Assembly: GCA_052143575.1 (NCBI GenBank) | Contig: JBKQSP010000014.1 | Span: 1-64,000, forward strand | DNA length: 64,000 nucleotides | Direction of reading: 5' to 3' | DNA from: JAKACA01 sp052143575 | GTDB taxonomy: Bacteria; Actinomycetota; Acidimicrobiia; Acidimicrobiales; Bog-793 | Shown here: positions 52,004-61,043 of the stretch, in pieces | Numbering within the stretch: position 1 is the stretch's first letter | Layout: each line of letters starts with the position of its first letter | Notes under the pieces: generated by a model | What the model was told of the DNA's origin: nothing | The model's input: the letters and a program-made list of their open reading frames with translations, nothing else | Database searches by the model: none | Made by a program: the position numbers and the translations under genes

Positions 52004-53596
52004 GTGAGCCACCGCCGACGGTCACGACCAGCATCGCCCGGGCTGGGCATCTGGGGGTTGGCCGTCGTCGGCTTCTTCCTGCTGATGGCTGCCTGGGCGC
52101 TGGCGGATCCTCTGCTGAGCGGGCCCGACGAGCCGGCCCACCTCATCCGGGCGGAGGCGATCGTGCGGGGGCAACTCGTCGGCCGGCCGCAGACCGCCAA
52201 TGCCGACAACCCCGTCACGATCGTGCGGGTCCCCGGCTTCCTACAGAACTCCAACTCGCTGCAGTACTGGTGCTACATCTTCGCCACGAACGTGACGGCC
52301 GAGTGCGCCCCGCCCCTGAGCGGCCCGGACCACCTGATCCCGCTGCCGACCTACGTCGGGCACTACCCACCGCTCTACTACGCCGCCGTCGGTTGGCCGA
52401 GCCTGCTCGACGGCGGTCCCACCGGCGTGCTCTGGATGCGCCTCGTCAGCGCCCTCATGAACGCCCTCTTGCTGGGAACCGCACTGTGGCTGGCAGCACG
52501 GCGCTCCCGCATCCTCGTGGCGGCGGTCCTCGTGGCGGTGACGCCGACCGTGGTCTACTACTCCGCCTCGGTCAACCCGAACGGTCTCGAGATGACCTCG
52601 GCCGTCTGCTTCTGGTGCGCCGTGCTGGGAATGGCGATGCCCTGGCCGTCCCGCCGCGGCGGCTCGGGCGACGCCGCCGCGGTCCCAGCGGCGGCGCCGG
52701 CGCCGGCCGAGATCGTGATCGCCGGCGTCTCGGGGTCCCTGCTGGCCCTCTCCCGCGGCCTCTCGCCGGCCTGGGTGATCGTGGCCCTCGGTGCCGCCCT
52801 CCTCGGCGGCGACCTCGCCCGCATGCGAGCGGCCGTGCACCGTCGAGGGGTGCGCCTCGCCGGCGCAGCCGTTCTCGTCGTCATCGCGGCGGCTGTCGCC
52901 TGGATCGTCAGCGAGCACGGTCTCGACGAGCTGGGCTACCCGAGCCGCTCGAGCTACGCGTCGCTGTTCCACCAGACCTTGACGGCGACGCCGCACTACC
53001 TGGCCGAGATGGTGGGAATCTTCGGTGCCAACAACGTGCCGGCACCGCTGTTCGCGACCGCCGTCGTCGTGAGCGGCCTCGCCCTCTTCGTGTTGGGCGC
53101 CCTCGCGGTCGGCACGTGGCGGCAGCGCCTCGTCCTCGTGCTCCTGCTCGTGGCCATCGTGGCTGTCCCCGTGGCCTCCGGCGTCGCCACGGGGCACCAC
53201 TACGGCCTCATCTGGCAAGGCCGCTACACGATCGCCGTCGGGGTCGGATCACCGATCTTCGCCGGGTATGTCGTGGCAGCGTGGTTCGAGCGACGGCGCC
53301 TCGCCACCGCAGGGCAACCTGCCCCCGCGGGCGGCTCCAGGCGCCTGGTCTGCCTCGTTGGAGCCGCCGCCGTCGTGCTCGCACTCGCCCTCGCCGCTGC
53401 TCAGTTCACCTCGTTGCTGTGGGTGCTGCGGCGGTTCATGGTCGGGGCGAACGGGCCACTCAGCGGGGTGCTCGGAGGTATCTGGCACCCACCGCTCGAC
53501 GGCCTCGCCCTCCTCATCTCGGCCGCCGTCGGGGCGGCCGCCGTCGCCGCCGTGACGCTGCCGATGTCACCGGCCGAAGGGGACGCCCTCTCATGA
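52004..53596 (+). CDS. DUF2142 polytopic membrane protein
   Basis: 530 aa from GTG 52004 with SD GGAGG 6-8 bases upstream. About 11-12 membrane segments. The DUF2142 signature near the N-terminus is ALADPLLSGPDEPAHLIRAE, followed by the external loop YWCYIFATNVTAECAPPLSG and PTYVGHYPPLYYAAVGWPSL. GPDEPAH/HYPP loops are like those of GT-C fold glycosyltransferases, so it is probably a polyprenyl-phosphate-sugar-dependent transferase acting outside the membrane. Substrates are unknown. The next gene follows after 114 bp. Confidence 0.85.
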   Translation: MSHRRRSRPASPGLGIWGLAVVGFFLLMAAWALADPLLSGPDEPAHLIRAEAIVRGQLVGRPQTANADNPVTIVRVPGFLQNSNSLQYWCYIFATNVTAECAPPLSGPDHLIPLPTYVGHYPPLYYAAVGWPSLLDGGPTGVLWMRLVSALMNALLLGTALWLAARRSRILVAAVLVAVTPTVVYYSASVNPNGLEMTSAVCFWCAVLGMAMPWPSRRGGSGDAAAVPAAAPAPAEIVIAGVSGSLLALSRGLSPAWVIVALGAALLGGDLARMRAAVHRRGVRLAGAAVLVVIAAAVAWIVSEHGLDELGYPSRSSYASLFHQTLTATPHYLAEMVGIFGANNVPAPLFATAVVVSGLALFVLGALAVGTWRQRLVLVLLLVAIVAVPVASGVATGHHYGLIWQGRYTIAVGVGSPIFAGYVVAAWFERRRLATAGQPAPAGGSRRLVCLVGAAAVVLALALAAAQFTSLLWVLRRFMVGANGPLSGVLGGIWHPPLDGLALLISAAVGAAAVAAVTLPMSPAEGDALS

Positions 53597-53674
53597 GAAC
53601 TGCTCCCGGCATCATTGGTCACAATGGCTGTCAAAAGAGACGTGAATGAGCCGCCCAATTAGAGCCGAAAGACT

Positions 53675-53703
53675 CTAGAGACCGGGGCGGTCCAACCCGA
53701 TAT
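53675..53703 (+). promoter_or_regulatory. Candidate alternative-sigma promoter upstream of 53711
   Basis: CTAGAG (53675-53680, within palindrome CTCTAGAG) is followed after 16 bp by CCGATAT (53697-53703). This resembles the CCGATA element recognised by FliA/WhiG-type sigma factors. The start GTG at 53711 is only about 8 bases downstream and lacks an SD, so the transcript would be leaderless. Recognition is by pattern only. Confidence 0.3.
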
Positions 53704-53710
53704 AGAACTG

Positions 53711-54832
53711 GTGGCCAACCATCCGCAGTTGCCCCAGTTAGCAGAGCGAATCGATGAGGCGCACCACCTCTTGCGCCGGCGGGTCGTCGGGGGCACGACC
53801 CTCGTCGGTGTCTCGGCGATCTTCGCCATATGGATCGGCCTTCACATCGGGGGGGCGACCTCGGTGAAGACCTTCGACGACGTCGTCACGGCGCTGGCCG
53901 CGCTGACGGCGACGGTGATGTGCCTGCGGGCCGGTTCGCTGCACACAGGCAGGCTGCGCCGCTTCTGGCTGTTCATGGCGGCGGCCTGTGCGGCCTGGAC
54001 AGTGGCCGAGACGATCTGGGCCGTCTACGACCTCGTGCTGCGACAAGCGATACCCGTCCCGTCGTGGGCGGATCTCGGCTACCTGTCGGCCATTCCCCTC
54101 GCCGTGGCGGCACTCATCTCCCACCCGGCCATGCACGACAAGACACACCACCGCGCGCGGGCGGCTCTCGACGGGATCGTCGTGGCGTCGGCGCTGCTGT
54201 TCTTGAGCTGGTCCTTTGTCCTCGGTCCGCTCTGGCGGCACACCGACCTGACGAAGTTCGGCGGCGTCGTCGCCCTCGCCTACCCCTTCGGCGACATCGT
54301 CATCCTCTTCCTCGTCGTGCTCGTGATGCGGGCGATGAAGGCGGGGGACCGGTTCGCTCTCTGGTGCGTGCTCGGCGGCCTCGTCGCCATGGCGCTGGCA
54401 GACAGCACCTATACCTACCTGAGCGAGGTCGGCACGTACAGCACCGGCAACATCGTCGATGTCGGGTGGGTGGTCGGCTACCTCGGCCTCGCCCTCGGCG
54501 CCTACGGTTCCACGGCCGAGGATGTGGTCGTCACGAGGCGCTCGACGGCGCCGTCGATGGCGTCGATCGTCGTGCCCTTCGTGCCGGTGATCATCGCCCT
54601 CGGGGCCTCCACGGTGCGAGTCGCCCTCGGCGACAAGCTGCACTTCGCCGACTGGGTCATGGCACTTGCGCTGACACTGTTCGTGCTTGCTCGGCAGGCG
54701 TTGTTCCTCATCGACGGCTTTTCTCCCCCTGAGCCACCCGGATCCGACGACTGGGGGGTGCCGTTCCCGACGGGCGCCGTGGCCTCGGCCGAGTCGGGCT
54801 CTCTGCTCTTGGAGGAGGTGCCCCAGACATGA
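53711..54832 (+). CDS. Polytopic membrane protein, like sensor domains of GGDEF/EAL proteins
   Basis: 373 aa from GTG 53711. About nine to ten membrane segments (TLVGVSAIFAIWIGLHIGGA ... ALTLFVLARQALFLIDGF). Conserved-looking pieces include LFMAAACAAWTVAETIWAVY, PSWADLGYLSAIPLAVAALI, HHRARAALDGIVVASALLFL and ADSTYTYLSEVGTYSTGNIV-DVGW. These are the motifs of the membrane region found N-terminal to GGDEF/EAL domains in many actinobacterial proteins. Here it ends after the last helix plus a short acidic tail, with no catalytic domain. It may be a free-standing sensor. The next gene overlaps it (ATGA). Confidence 0.72.
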   Translation: MANHPQLPQLAERIDEAHHLLRRRVVGGTTLVGVSAIFAIWIGLHIGGATSVKTFDDVVTALAALTATVMCLRAGSLHTGRLRRFWLFMAAACAAWTVAETIWAVYDLVLRQAIPVPSWADLGYLSAIPLAVAALISHPAMHDKTHHRARAALDGIVVASALLFLSWSFVLGPLWRHTDLTKFGGVVALAYPFGDIVILFLVVLVMRAMKAGDRFALWCVLGGLVAMALADSTYTYLSEVGTYSTGNIVDVGWVVGYLGLALGAYGSTAEDVVVTRRSTAPSMASIVVPFVPVIIALGASTVRVALGDKLHFADWVMALALTLFVLARQALFLIDGFSPPEPPGSDDWGVPFPTGAVASAESGSLLLEEVPQT

Positions 54833-55071
54833 CCTCGAGACACCGGACGTTTCATCTCCCGGACTACGCCATACCAGCGGGCTCCGACTGGGGGGAGCCG
54901 CGCACGAGCGCGGCGCCGACCGTGTCGAGGACGACTCGTGCCGTCGCCGTACGGGCGGCACCGCGAGGTGTCAACCGGGCCTCGGCCCGCGTCGTGTACA
55001 CGTTGATGCTCTCGACGAGCGCCATGGCGCTCGTCGATCTGTACCTGCTTGCCACGAGCGTTCCGCACTGA
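54829..55071 (+). CDS. Small protein with one C-terminal membrane segment
   Basis: 80 aa; ATG 54829 overlaps the stop of the membrane protein (ATGA). The polar, Arg/Thr-rich N-terminal 50 residues (SRTTRAVAVRAAPRGVNRAS) are followed by one hydrophobic segment, VVYTLMLSTSAMALVDLYLL. No family is recognised. It is probably a partner of the upstream sensor-like protein. Confidence 0.55.
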   Translation: MTSRHRTFHLPDYAIPAGSDWGEPRTSAAPTVSRTTRAVAVRAAPRGVNRASARVVYTLMLSTSAMALVDLYLLATSVPH

Positions 55072-55091
55072 CGACGGCGGACCCGACCGCC

Positions 55092-56288
55092 TCAGACCGT
55101 CGGAATCGGCTCCGCCTTGAAGACGCGCAGCGGGCGCAAGCCGTAACTCCAGGCGAAGGCACCCTCGTGGTCGGCCTTCCAGGCGACGAGATCGGCCCGC
55201 AAGCCGGCCTCCACCCGGCCCCGGTCGGCCCGTCGCAGCGAGGCGGCACCTCCCGCCGTGGCCGCCGTGAGCGACGCCGCGACGGAGAGCCCGAGCTCGG
55301 CGACGCCAAGGGCGACGACGAAGCTCATCGACGTCGTGCCGCACGTGCCCGGGTTGTGGTCGGACCCGAGGGCGATGGTCACCCCGGCGTCGAGCAATGT
55401 GCGCACGGGTGGCCGCCGGCCCATGGCAAGTGCGGTCACGGGCGCCAGCGTCGCCACGACGCCGGCGCCTGCAAGTGCCCTGGCGTCGTCTTCCTGCACG
55501 CAGAGGAGGTGGTCCGCCGACGAGCAGTTGAGCTCCGCCGCCAGCCGGGCGCCGCCAGTGCGAGCGAGCTCGTCGGCGTGGATGCGGGGCAGCATGCCTG
55601 CCCCTGCCGCCGCCCTCAGCAACCGGCGCGACTGCTCGACGGTGAAGTAGCCCTCGTCACAGAAGACGTCGGCATGGCGGGCACCCGCCGCCCGGGCGCC
55701 CTCGCACCACTGGCATGCCGCCTCGATGTACCCGTCGGCGTCGCCGGCGAACTCCGGGCCGACGCCGTGCCCGGCAAGCCAGGTGACCTCGAGCGAGGGC
55801 AGCGCCGGGTCGCCGCCGAGGCCGGCGAGAATCCGAACCGCCTCCGATTCGCCTGATTCGTCGAGGAGGTAACCCGTCTTGGTCTCGACGGTGGTCGTCC
55901 CGCCGGCCAACCATGACCGCAGCCGTTCCCGGGCGTCAGCTGCGAGGCGGTCGGCCGACGTGGCGCGGGTGGCGGTAACGGTCGAGGCGATGCCGCCGCC
56001 GGCGGCGGCGATCTCGGCGTACGAGGCGCCGCTCGACCGCAAGGCGATCTCGGCAAAGCGGTTGCCGCCGTAGAGCGGGTGGGTGTGGGCGTCGATGAGG
56101 CCCGGCGTCACGAGGGCGCCACCAAGGTCGACTTCCTCGGTGATGCCGAGCTCCGCCGGCAGCGACGCCTCAGGCCCGGCGTAGGCGATGAGGCCGTCGC
56201 GCACGACGACGGCCGCCGCGTCGATCGTCCCGGCCCTGCCGGCGGTGAAGAGCCGCCCGATCGAGCGCAGGAGCAGAGCAGCGCCCAT
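55092..56288 (-). CDS. hutI: Imidazolonepropionase
   Basis: 398 aa. Amidohydrolase of step 3 of histidine degradation: 4-imidazolone-5-propanoate to N-formimino-L-glutamate. Metal site PGLIDAHTHPLYGGNR (HxH). Further motifs: GGGIASTVTATRATSADRLA, GTTTVETKTGYLLDESGE (substrate loop), TWLAGHGVGPEF, DVFCDEGYFTVEQSRRL, HADELARTGGARLAAELN, and ALGSDHNPGTCGTTSM (Asp). It is the last gene of the hut operon; its ATG overlaps the hutF stop by one base (TGATG). Confidence 0.96.
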   Translation of the reverse strand: MGAALLLRSIGRLFTAGRAGTIDAAAVVVRDGLIAYAGPEASLPAELGITEEVDLGGALVTPGLIDAHTHPLYGGNRFAEIALRSSGASYAEIAAAGGGIASTVTATRATSADRLAADARERLRSWLAGGTTTVETKTGYLLDESGESEAVRILAGLGGDPALPSLEVTWLAGHGVGPEFAGDADGYIEAACQWCEGARAAGARHADVFCDEGYFTVEQSRRLLRAAAGAGMLPRIHADELARTGGARLAAELNCSSADHLLCVQEDDARALAGAGVVATLAPVTALAMGRRPPVRTLLDAGVTIALGSDHNPGTCGTTSMSFVVALGVAELGLSVAASLTAATAGGAASLRRADRGRVEAGLRADLVAWKADHEGAFAWSYGLRPLRVFKAEPIPTV

Positions 56289-57796
56289 CAGGGCGCCCCC
56301 AGTGCGGCGGCGATGGCGCTCCTCATGCGCCCGGCCACGGCCCGTGACGGTCCGAGCAGGGCGTGCTCGCCACCTTCCACGACGACTCGACCGCCCACGA
56401 CGGCTGTCTCGACATCGGCCGGCGAGGCGGCGAAGAGGATGCGGGCGAGCAGCTCCTCGTCCGCCGGCGACAAGCCCGAGCCCGTGCCGTCGATTGGGTG
56501 GCCCGCAGGCGGCTCAGAAAGCGGGCCGGCCGGGCTGGCGCCATGGCCCCCGGCAAGGCGCGGAGAGTCCAAGCGGACGCCGACGACGTCGGCAGCCGAG
56601 CCGACCCGGATGCCTCCCGCCGGCCACCCGAGCGCCCGGCATCCCCCGGATGTCGCCGCCTCGAAGAGGGCGGCGACGCCCCAGATGCCGCGGCGTTGCG
56701 TCGCCAGGCGTTCGTTGAGCTCGATGGCGCGCGTCTCCTCGAAGGGATCGATGACGGCGTGACTGTCGCTTCCGATCGACAGGACGGCGCCGGCCTCGGC
56801 GAGCTCGGCGAAGGGCGCGATGCCGTCGCCGAGGTCACGAGCGGTCGTGGGGCACGCGCACACGCCGCAGGAGGCCAAACCGAGTCGTCCCAGATCGAGG
56901 GTCGTGACGTGGGTCGCGTGCACCGCCGTCGTTCGGGGCGTGACGGCGCCACAGTCGTGCAGCAGGTCCGTCGGCGTCAGCCCCGCCACCTTCAGACATG
57001 CTTCGTTCTCCCGCTCCTGTTCGGAGACGTGCACGTGGAGGGGCAGGTCCTCCGAGGCGGCGAGGGCGGCGACCGTCCTGATCGCCGCTGCCGGCGTGGC
57101 TCGCACGCTGTGGGCGGCGACGCCGAAGTGGACGAGATCCCCGAAGGGGGGAGTGCCCGCGGACGGCGAACCGACCGATGCCCTCGCCGTCAAGCGAGAC
57201 ACCCGCTCGGACCACGCCTCGCCGGATCGGTCGCCGAAGCGCAGCTGGGCACCCGAGAGGGGCGAGCCGTCGATATCAGCTTGCAGGTAGCAGGCGTCGA
57301 TCAAGGTGAGGCGGATGCCGGCCGCCGATGCACCGGCCAGGACGGAGAGCCCCATCTCGTTGGGGTCGGCGTAGGTTGCGCCGCCGGCGGCGTGATGCAG
57401 GTAGTGGAACTCGCCGACCGCCGTGTAGCCCGCCAGGAGCATCTCGGCGTACACGAGGCAGGTCAGCTCCCGGTAGGAGTCGGGATCCAACCGGTCGGCC
57501 ACCCGGTACATGGCATCCCGCCACGTCCAGAACGAGCCCGCTGCCGCCTCGCTCACGCCCCGCATGGCCCGATGGAAGGCGTGCGAATGAGCATTGACGA
57601 AGCCGGGCAGGCAGACGTCGCCGCCGACTGCGAGGGCGGCGGGGCGGTCGGCACGGCTCACCCCCGCCTCGACACCGGTGATGATGCCGGCGGGCGAGCA
57701 CGAGATGAGGACGTCGGACGCAAAGCCGCCGGCGTCCGCCCCGAGCCATGCCCGGGCAGCCCACAGCTCCCGGGTGGCACCCGGCGACGCGCTCAC
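56288..57796 (-). CDS. hutF: Formimidoylglutamate deiminase (HutF)
   Basis: 502 aa from GTG 57796, overlapping the hutU stop (GTGA). Amidohydrolase: FVNAHSHAFHRAMRGVSEAA (metal HxH), YTAVGEFHYLHHAAGG, DLPLHVHVSEQERENEACLK, AVHATHVTTLDLGRLGLASC, and SIGSDSHAVIDPFEETRAIE (catalytic/metal Asp). It converts N-formimino-L-glutamate to N-formyl-L-glutamate plus ammonia, the alternative to HutG-type formiminoglutamase. The next enzyme (HutG deformylase) is not encoded in this window. The length is somewhat above the usual 450, owing to insertions. Confidence 0.93.
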   Translation of the reverse strand: MSASPGATRELWAARAWLGADAGGFASDVLISCSPAGIITGVEAGVSRADRPAALAVGGDVCLPGFVNAHSHAFHRAMRGVSEAAAGSFWTWRDAMYRVADRLDPDSYRELTCLVYAEMLLAGYTAVGEFHYLHHAAGGATYADPNEMGLSVLAGASAAGIRLTLIDACYLQADIDGSPLSGAQLRFGDRSGEAWSERVSRLTARASVGSPSAGTPPFGDLVHFGVAAHSVRATPAAAIRTVAALAASEDLPLHVHVSEQERENEACLKVAGLTPTDLLHDCGAVTPRTTAVHATHVTTLDLGRLGLASCGVCACPTTARDLGDGIAPFAELAEAGAVLSIGSDSHAVIDPFEETRAIELNERLATQRRGIWGVAALFEAATSGGCRALGWPAGGIRVGSAADVVGVRLDSPRLAGGHGASPAGPLSEPPAGHPIDGTGSGLSPADEELLARILFAASPADVETAVVGGRVVVEGGEHALLGPSRAVAGRMRSAIAAALGAP

Positions 57797-59484
57797 GATG
57801 ACGCCGGCCCGCCGATCCCTTCGGAGGGGAGCCACATGCCGCGCTCACGCGCCGTCTTGCGGGCGATCTCGTAGCCGGCGTCGGCGTGGCGCATGACGCC
57901 CGTGCCCGGGTCGTTCGTGAGGACGCGGGCGAGCTTCTCGGCGGCAAGTGGCGTGCCATCGGCGACGGCGACGGTGCCGGCGTGGATCGACCGCCCGATG
58001 CCGACACCGCCGCCGTGGTGCACGCTCACCCATGTCGCACCGCTGGACGTGTTGAGCAGGGCGTTGAGGATCGGCCAGTCGGCGATCGCATCGCTGCCGT
58101 CGGCCATGGCCTCGGTCTCCCGGTAGGGGGAGGCGACCGAGCCCGAGTCGAGATGGTCGCGGCCGATGACGATGGGGGCGGACACCGAACCCGAGGCGAC
58201 GAGCTCGTTGAAGCGCAGCCCGGCGCGGTGGCGCTCTCCGTACCCGAGCCAGCAGATGCGTGCCGGCAGACCCTGGTAAGCCACCTTGTCCTCCGCCAGG
58301 CGCAGCCAGCGCAGCAGGTCCTCGGCCTCAGGGAACTCGGCGATGACGGCCTGGTCGGTCGCCCCGATGTCGGCGGCCTCCCCGGACAGGGCGGCCCAGC
58401 GGAAGGGTCCCTTCCCCTCGCAGAAGAGCGGTCGGATGTAGGCGGGCACGAAGCCCGGGAAGGCGAAGGCTCGGGAGAAGCCCTCCGCCAAGGCCTCGGC
58501 GCGGATGCCGTTCCCGTAGTCGAAGACCTCGGCGCCCTTGTCCAAGAAACCCACCATGGCGGCGACGTGGACCGTCATGCTGGCCTTCGCCCGCCGCACG
58601 TATTCGGCCAGATCGCTCGCCCGCAGCGCCGTCGCCTCCTCAAGGGACAGCCCGGCCGGCACGTAGGCCGTCGTGTCGTGTGCGGGTGTCTGGTCGGTGA
58701 CGATGTCTGCGGCGAAGTCGGAGGCCAGGAGCTCCGGGAGGACCTCTGCCGCATTGCCGATGAGGGCGACGGAAAGGGGACGCCGCTCGGCTGCCGCCTC
58801 GGCGGCGAGGGCGATCGCCTCCGAGGTGGACTCGCAGACGACGTCGACGTAGCGGGTCTCGAGCCGACGGTGCGCCCGCCAGGGGTCGACCTCGACACAG
58901 ACGGCAACGCCACCGTTCATGGTGACCGCCAACGGTTGGGCGCCCCCCATGCCGCCGAGGCCGGCGGTGAGCACGATGCGGCCGGCGAGGGTGCCCCCGA
59001 AGCGGGCGGACCCGATGGCGGCGAAGGTCTCGTAGGTGCCCTGCAGGATGCCTTGTGTCCCGATGTAGATCCAGCTGCCGGCCGTCATCTGCCCATACAT
59101 CGTGAGGCCGGCGCTCTCGAGCCGGCGGAACTCCTCCGGAGTCGCCCAGTCGGGGACGAGGAGCGAGTTGGCGATGAGGACGCGGGGTGCCCATTCGTGA
59201 GTGCGAAAGACTCCGACCGGCTTGCCGGACTGGATGAGGAGGGTCTCGTCGTGCTCCAACTGGCGCAGCGTCGCCACGATCGTGTCAAAGGCCTGCCAAG
59301 AACGCGCCGCTCGCCCGGAGCCGCCGTAGACGACGAGGTCGTCGGGTCGTTCCGCCACATCGGGGTCGAGGTTGTTCATGAGCATGCGCAGCGCCGCCTC
59401 CTGCGGCCAGCCCCGACACGTCAAGGAGGTGCCGCGGGGCGCCCGCACGAGGCGGGCACCGTGGACTTCGGGGGGCTGGCTCAT
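57793..59484 (-). CDS. hutU: Urocanate hydratase
   Basis: 563 aa from ATG 59484, overlapping the hutH stop (ATGA). The upstream open frame is antisense-like and excluded. It adds water to urocanate to form imidazolonepropionate, using tightly bound NAD+. Seen: TCRGWPQEAALRMLMNNLDP, NSLLVPDWATPEEFRRLESA, YGQMTAGSWIYIGTQGILQG, the dinucleotide region LTAGLGGMGGAQPLA, YGNGIRAEA, FCEGKGPFRWAALSGE, and the C-terminal SVHHGGGVGIGRSIHAG. The length matches the family (about 555). Confidence 0.97.
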   Translation of the reverse strand: MSQPPEVHGARLVRAPRGTSLTCRGWPQEAALRMLMNNLDPDVAERPDDLVVYGGSGRAARSWQAFDTIVATLRQLEHDETLLIQSGKPVGVFRTHEWAPRVLIANSLLVPDWATPEEFRRLESAGLTMYGQMTAGSWIYIGTQGILQGTYETFAAIGSARFGGTLAGRIVLTAGLGGMGGAQPLAVTMNGGVAVCVEVDPWRAHRRLETRYVDVVCESTSEAIALAAEAAAERRPLSVALIGNAAEVLPELLASDFAADIVTDQTPAHDTTAYVPAGLSLEEATALRASDLAEYVRRAKASMTVHVAAMVGFLDKGAEVFDYGNGIRAEALAEGFSRAFAFPGFVPAYIRPLFCEGKGPFRWAALSGEAADIGATDQAVIAEFPEAEDLLRWLRLAEDKVAYQGLPARICWLGYGERHRAGLRFNELVASGSVSAPIVIGRDHLDSGSVASPYRETEAMADGSDAIADWPILNALLNTSSGATWVSVHHGGGVGIGRSIHAGTVAVADGTPLAAEKLARVLTNDPGTGVMRHADAGYEIARKTARERGMWLPSEGIGGPASS

Positions 59485-61043
59485 CGCAGTACTCCGATCT
59501 CGGACTCGACGGCCCCGACGAGGGCGCCGGAGGACACGAGCTCGATGGCGGCGTCGACGTCCGGCTTGAGCCACCGGTCGTCTCCGAGGTGGGCGATGAC
59601 GGAGCGCACGCAGCGCACAGCGGCGGCCGTGGCCGCAGAGGGGCGCAGGGGGGAGCGCAGATCGCAGGCCTGCGCCGCCGCCAGCACCTCGAGGGCGATC
59701 ACGGTCTCGGCGTTGCGAACGCACTCGCGGGCGTGGCGAGCCGCGATCATGCCCATGCTGACGTGGTCCTCCTGTCCGGCCGACGACGTGATCGAGTCGA
59801 CCGTGGCCGGATGGGCGAGGCTCTTCGACTCCGAGACGAGGGAGGCCGCCGTGTACTGGCAGACCATGAAACCTGAGTTCACGCCGGCGTGCTCGACGAG
59901 GAAAGGCGGCAGGCCGTTCGAGGTCTTCGGGTCGAGGAGGCGGTAGAGCCGGCGCTCCGAGATGGATGCCAAGCCCACGCAGGCCGCCGCCAGCGAGTCG
60001 CAAGCGTGGCCGACGGGCTGACCATGGAAGTTGCCGCACGAGAGGATGGCATCGTCCTCCGCCAGCACGATGGGATTGTCCGATACCGCCGCCACCTCGT
60101 ACTCGAGCGTGCGGACGGTGTTGGAGAGCACATCGCGGAAGGCCCCGTGCACCTGGGGGGCGCAGCGGATGGAGTAGGCGTCCTGCACGATGTGCTGGCT
60201 GTGGAGGTGGGACGAGAGGATCTCGGATCCCTCCAGTAGCCGCAGCAGGTTCTCGGCGGATGCTCGTTGCCCGGGATGGGGCCGCAGGCCGACGACGCGC
60301 AGGTCAAAGGCCCGGTCCGTGCCGAGGATGCCCTCGATCGTGAGGGCGGCGGAGATGTCGGCGCTCTTGGCGAGGACGCCGGCGCGGGCGGCTGCCAGGA
60401 TGCCGATCGCCGTCATGCCCTGTGTGCCGTTGATGAGCGCCAGGCCTTCCTTGGCGGCGAGATGGAGGGGTGCCAGGCCGCAGCGCGAGAGCGCCTCCGA
60501 GGCGTCCATCTCGACGCCGCCGAAGTGCACGCGTCCTTCGCCGACGGCGCCGAGGGCGAGGTGGGCGAGGGGGGCGAGGTCACCGGAGGCCCCGAGCGAC
60601 CCCTGCTCGGGCACGACGGGCAGGATCCCGAAGCGGAGCATGTCGATGAAACGCTCCGCCACCTCGAGCCGCACGCCTGAATACCCGAGGCCGAGCACGT
60701 GGGCGCGAAGGGCCAGCATGGCCCGCACTTCTTCCGGCGACAGCTCGGCACCCACGCCGACGGCGTGCGTGCGCAAGAGGGCGTGCTGCAGCCCACGCGC
60801 CTCCTCCGGCGTCAGGCGCACGTCGGCGAGGGCGCCGAAGCCGGTCGTGACGCCGTAGATGACGTCACCCGAGCTCACGGCTCGCTCGACGACCGATCGC
60901 GAGGAGGCGATGCGTGCGCGGGCGTCGTCGTCGAAGGCGGCGGCGGCGCCGCGGGCGACCGAGATGATGTCCGAGATCGTCAGCCTGTCACCGAGATCGA
61001 CGACGCCCGCCCTGCCATCTCCGTTGACGGCTTGTTGGCTCAT
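59481..61043 (-). CDS. hutH: Histidine ammonia-lyase
   Basis: 520 aa. It deaminates L-histidine to trans-urocanate. The MIO prosthetic group forms from Ala152-Ser153-Gly154 in GSLGASGDLAPLAH. Other marks: VIYGVTTGFGALADVRL, LINGTQGMTAIGIL, QDAYSIRCAPQVHGA, SCGNFHGQPVGHACD, and GQEDHVSMGMIAARHA. Its ATG overlaps the stop of an upstream methyltransferase gene (ATGA) and its stop overlaps hutU, so the five genes form one coupled unit. Confidence 0.97.
   Translation of the reverse strand: MSQQAVNGDGRAGVVDLGDRLTISDIISVARGAAAAFDDDARARIASSRSVVERAVSSGDVIYGVTTGFGALADVRLTPEEARGLQHALLRTHAVGVGAELSPEEVRAMLALRAHVLGLGYSGVRLEVAERFIDMLRFGILPVVPEQGSLGASGDLAPLAHLALGAVGEGRVHFGGVEMDASEALSRCGLAPLHLAAKEGLALINGTQGMTAIGILAAARAGVLAKSADISAALTIEGILGTDRAFDLRVVGLRPHPGQRASAENLLRLLEGSEILSSHLHSQHIVQDAYSIRCAPQVHGAFRDVLSNTVRTLEYEVAAVSDNPIVLAEDDAILSCGNFHGQPVGHACDSLAAACVGLASISERRLYRLLDPKTSNGLPPFLVEHAGVNSGFMVCQYTAASLVSESKSLAHPATVDSITSSAGQEDHVSMGMIAARHARECVRNAETVIALEVLAAAQACDLRSPLRPSAATAAAVRCVRSVIAHLGDDRWLKPDVDAAIELVSSGALVGAVESEIGVLR

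Noticed and set aside
57886..59946. 686-codon plus-strand open frame
   Set aside because: Antisense to hutU and hutH; no recognisable domain.
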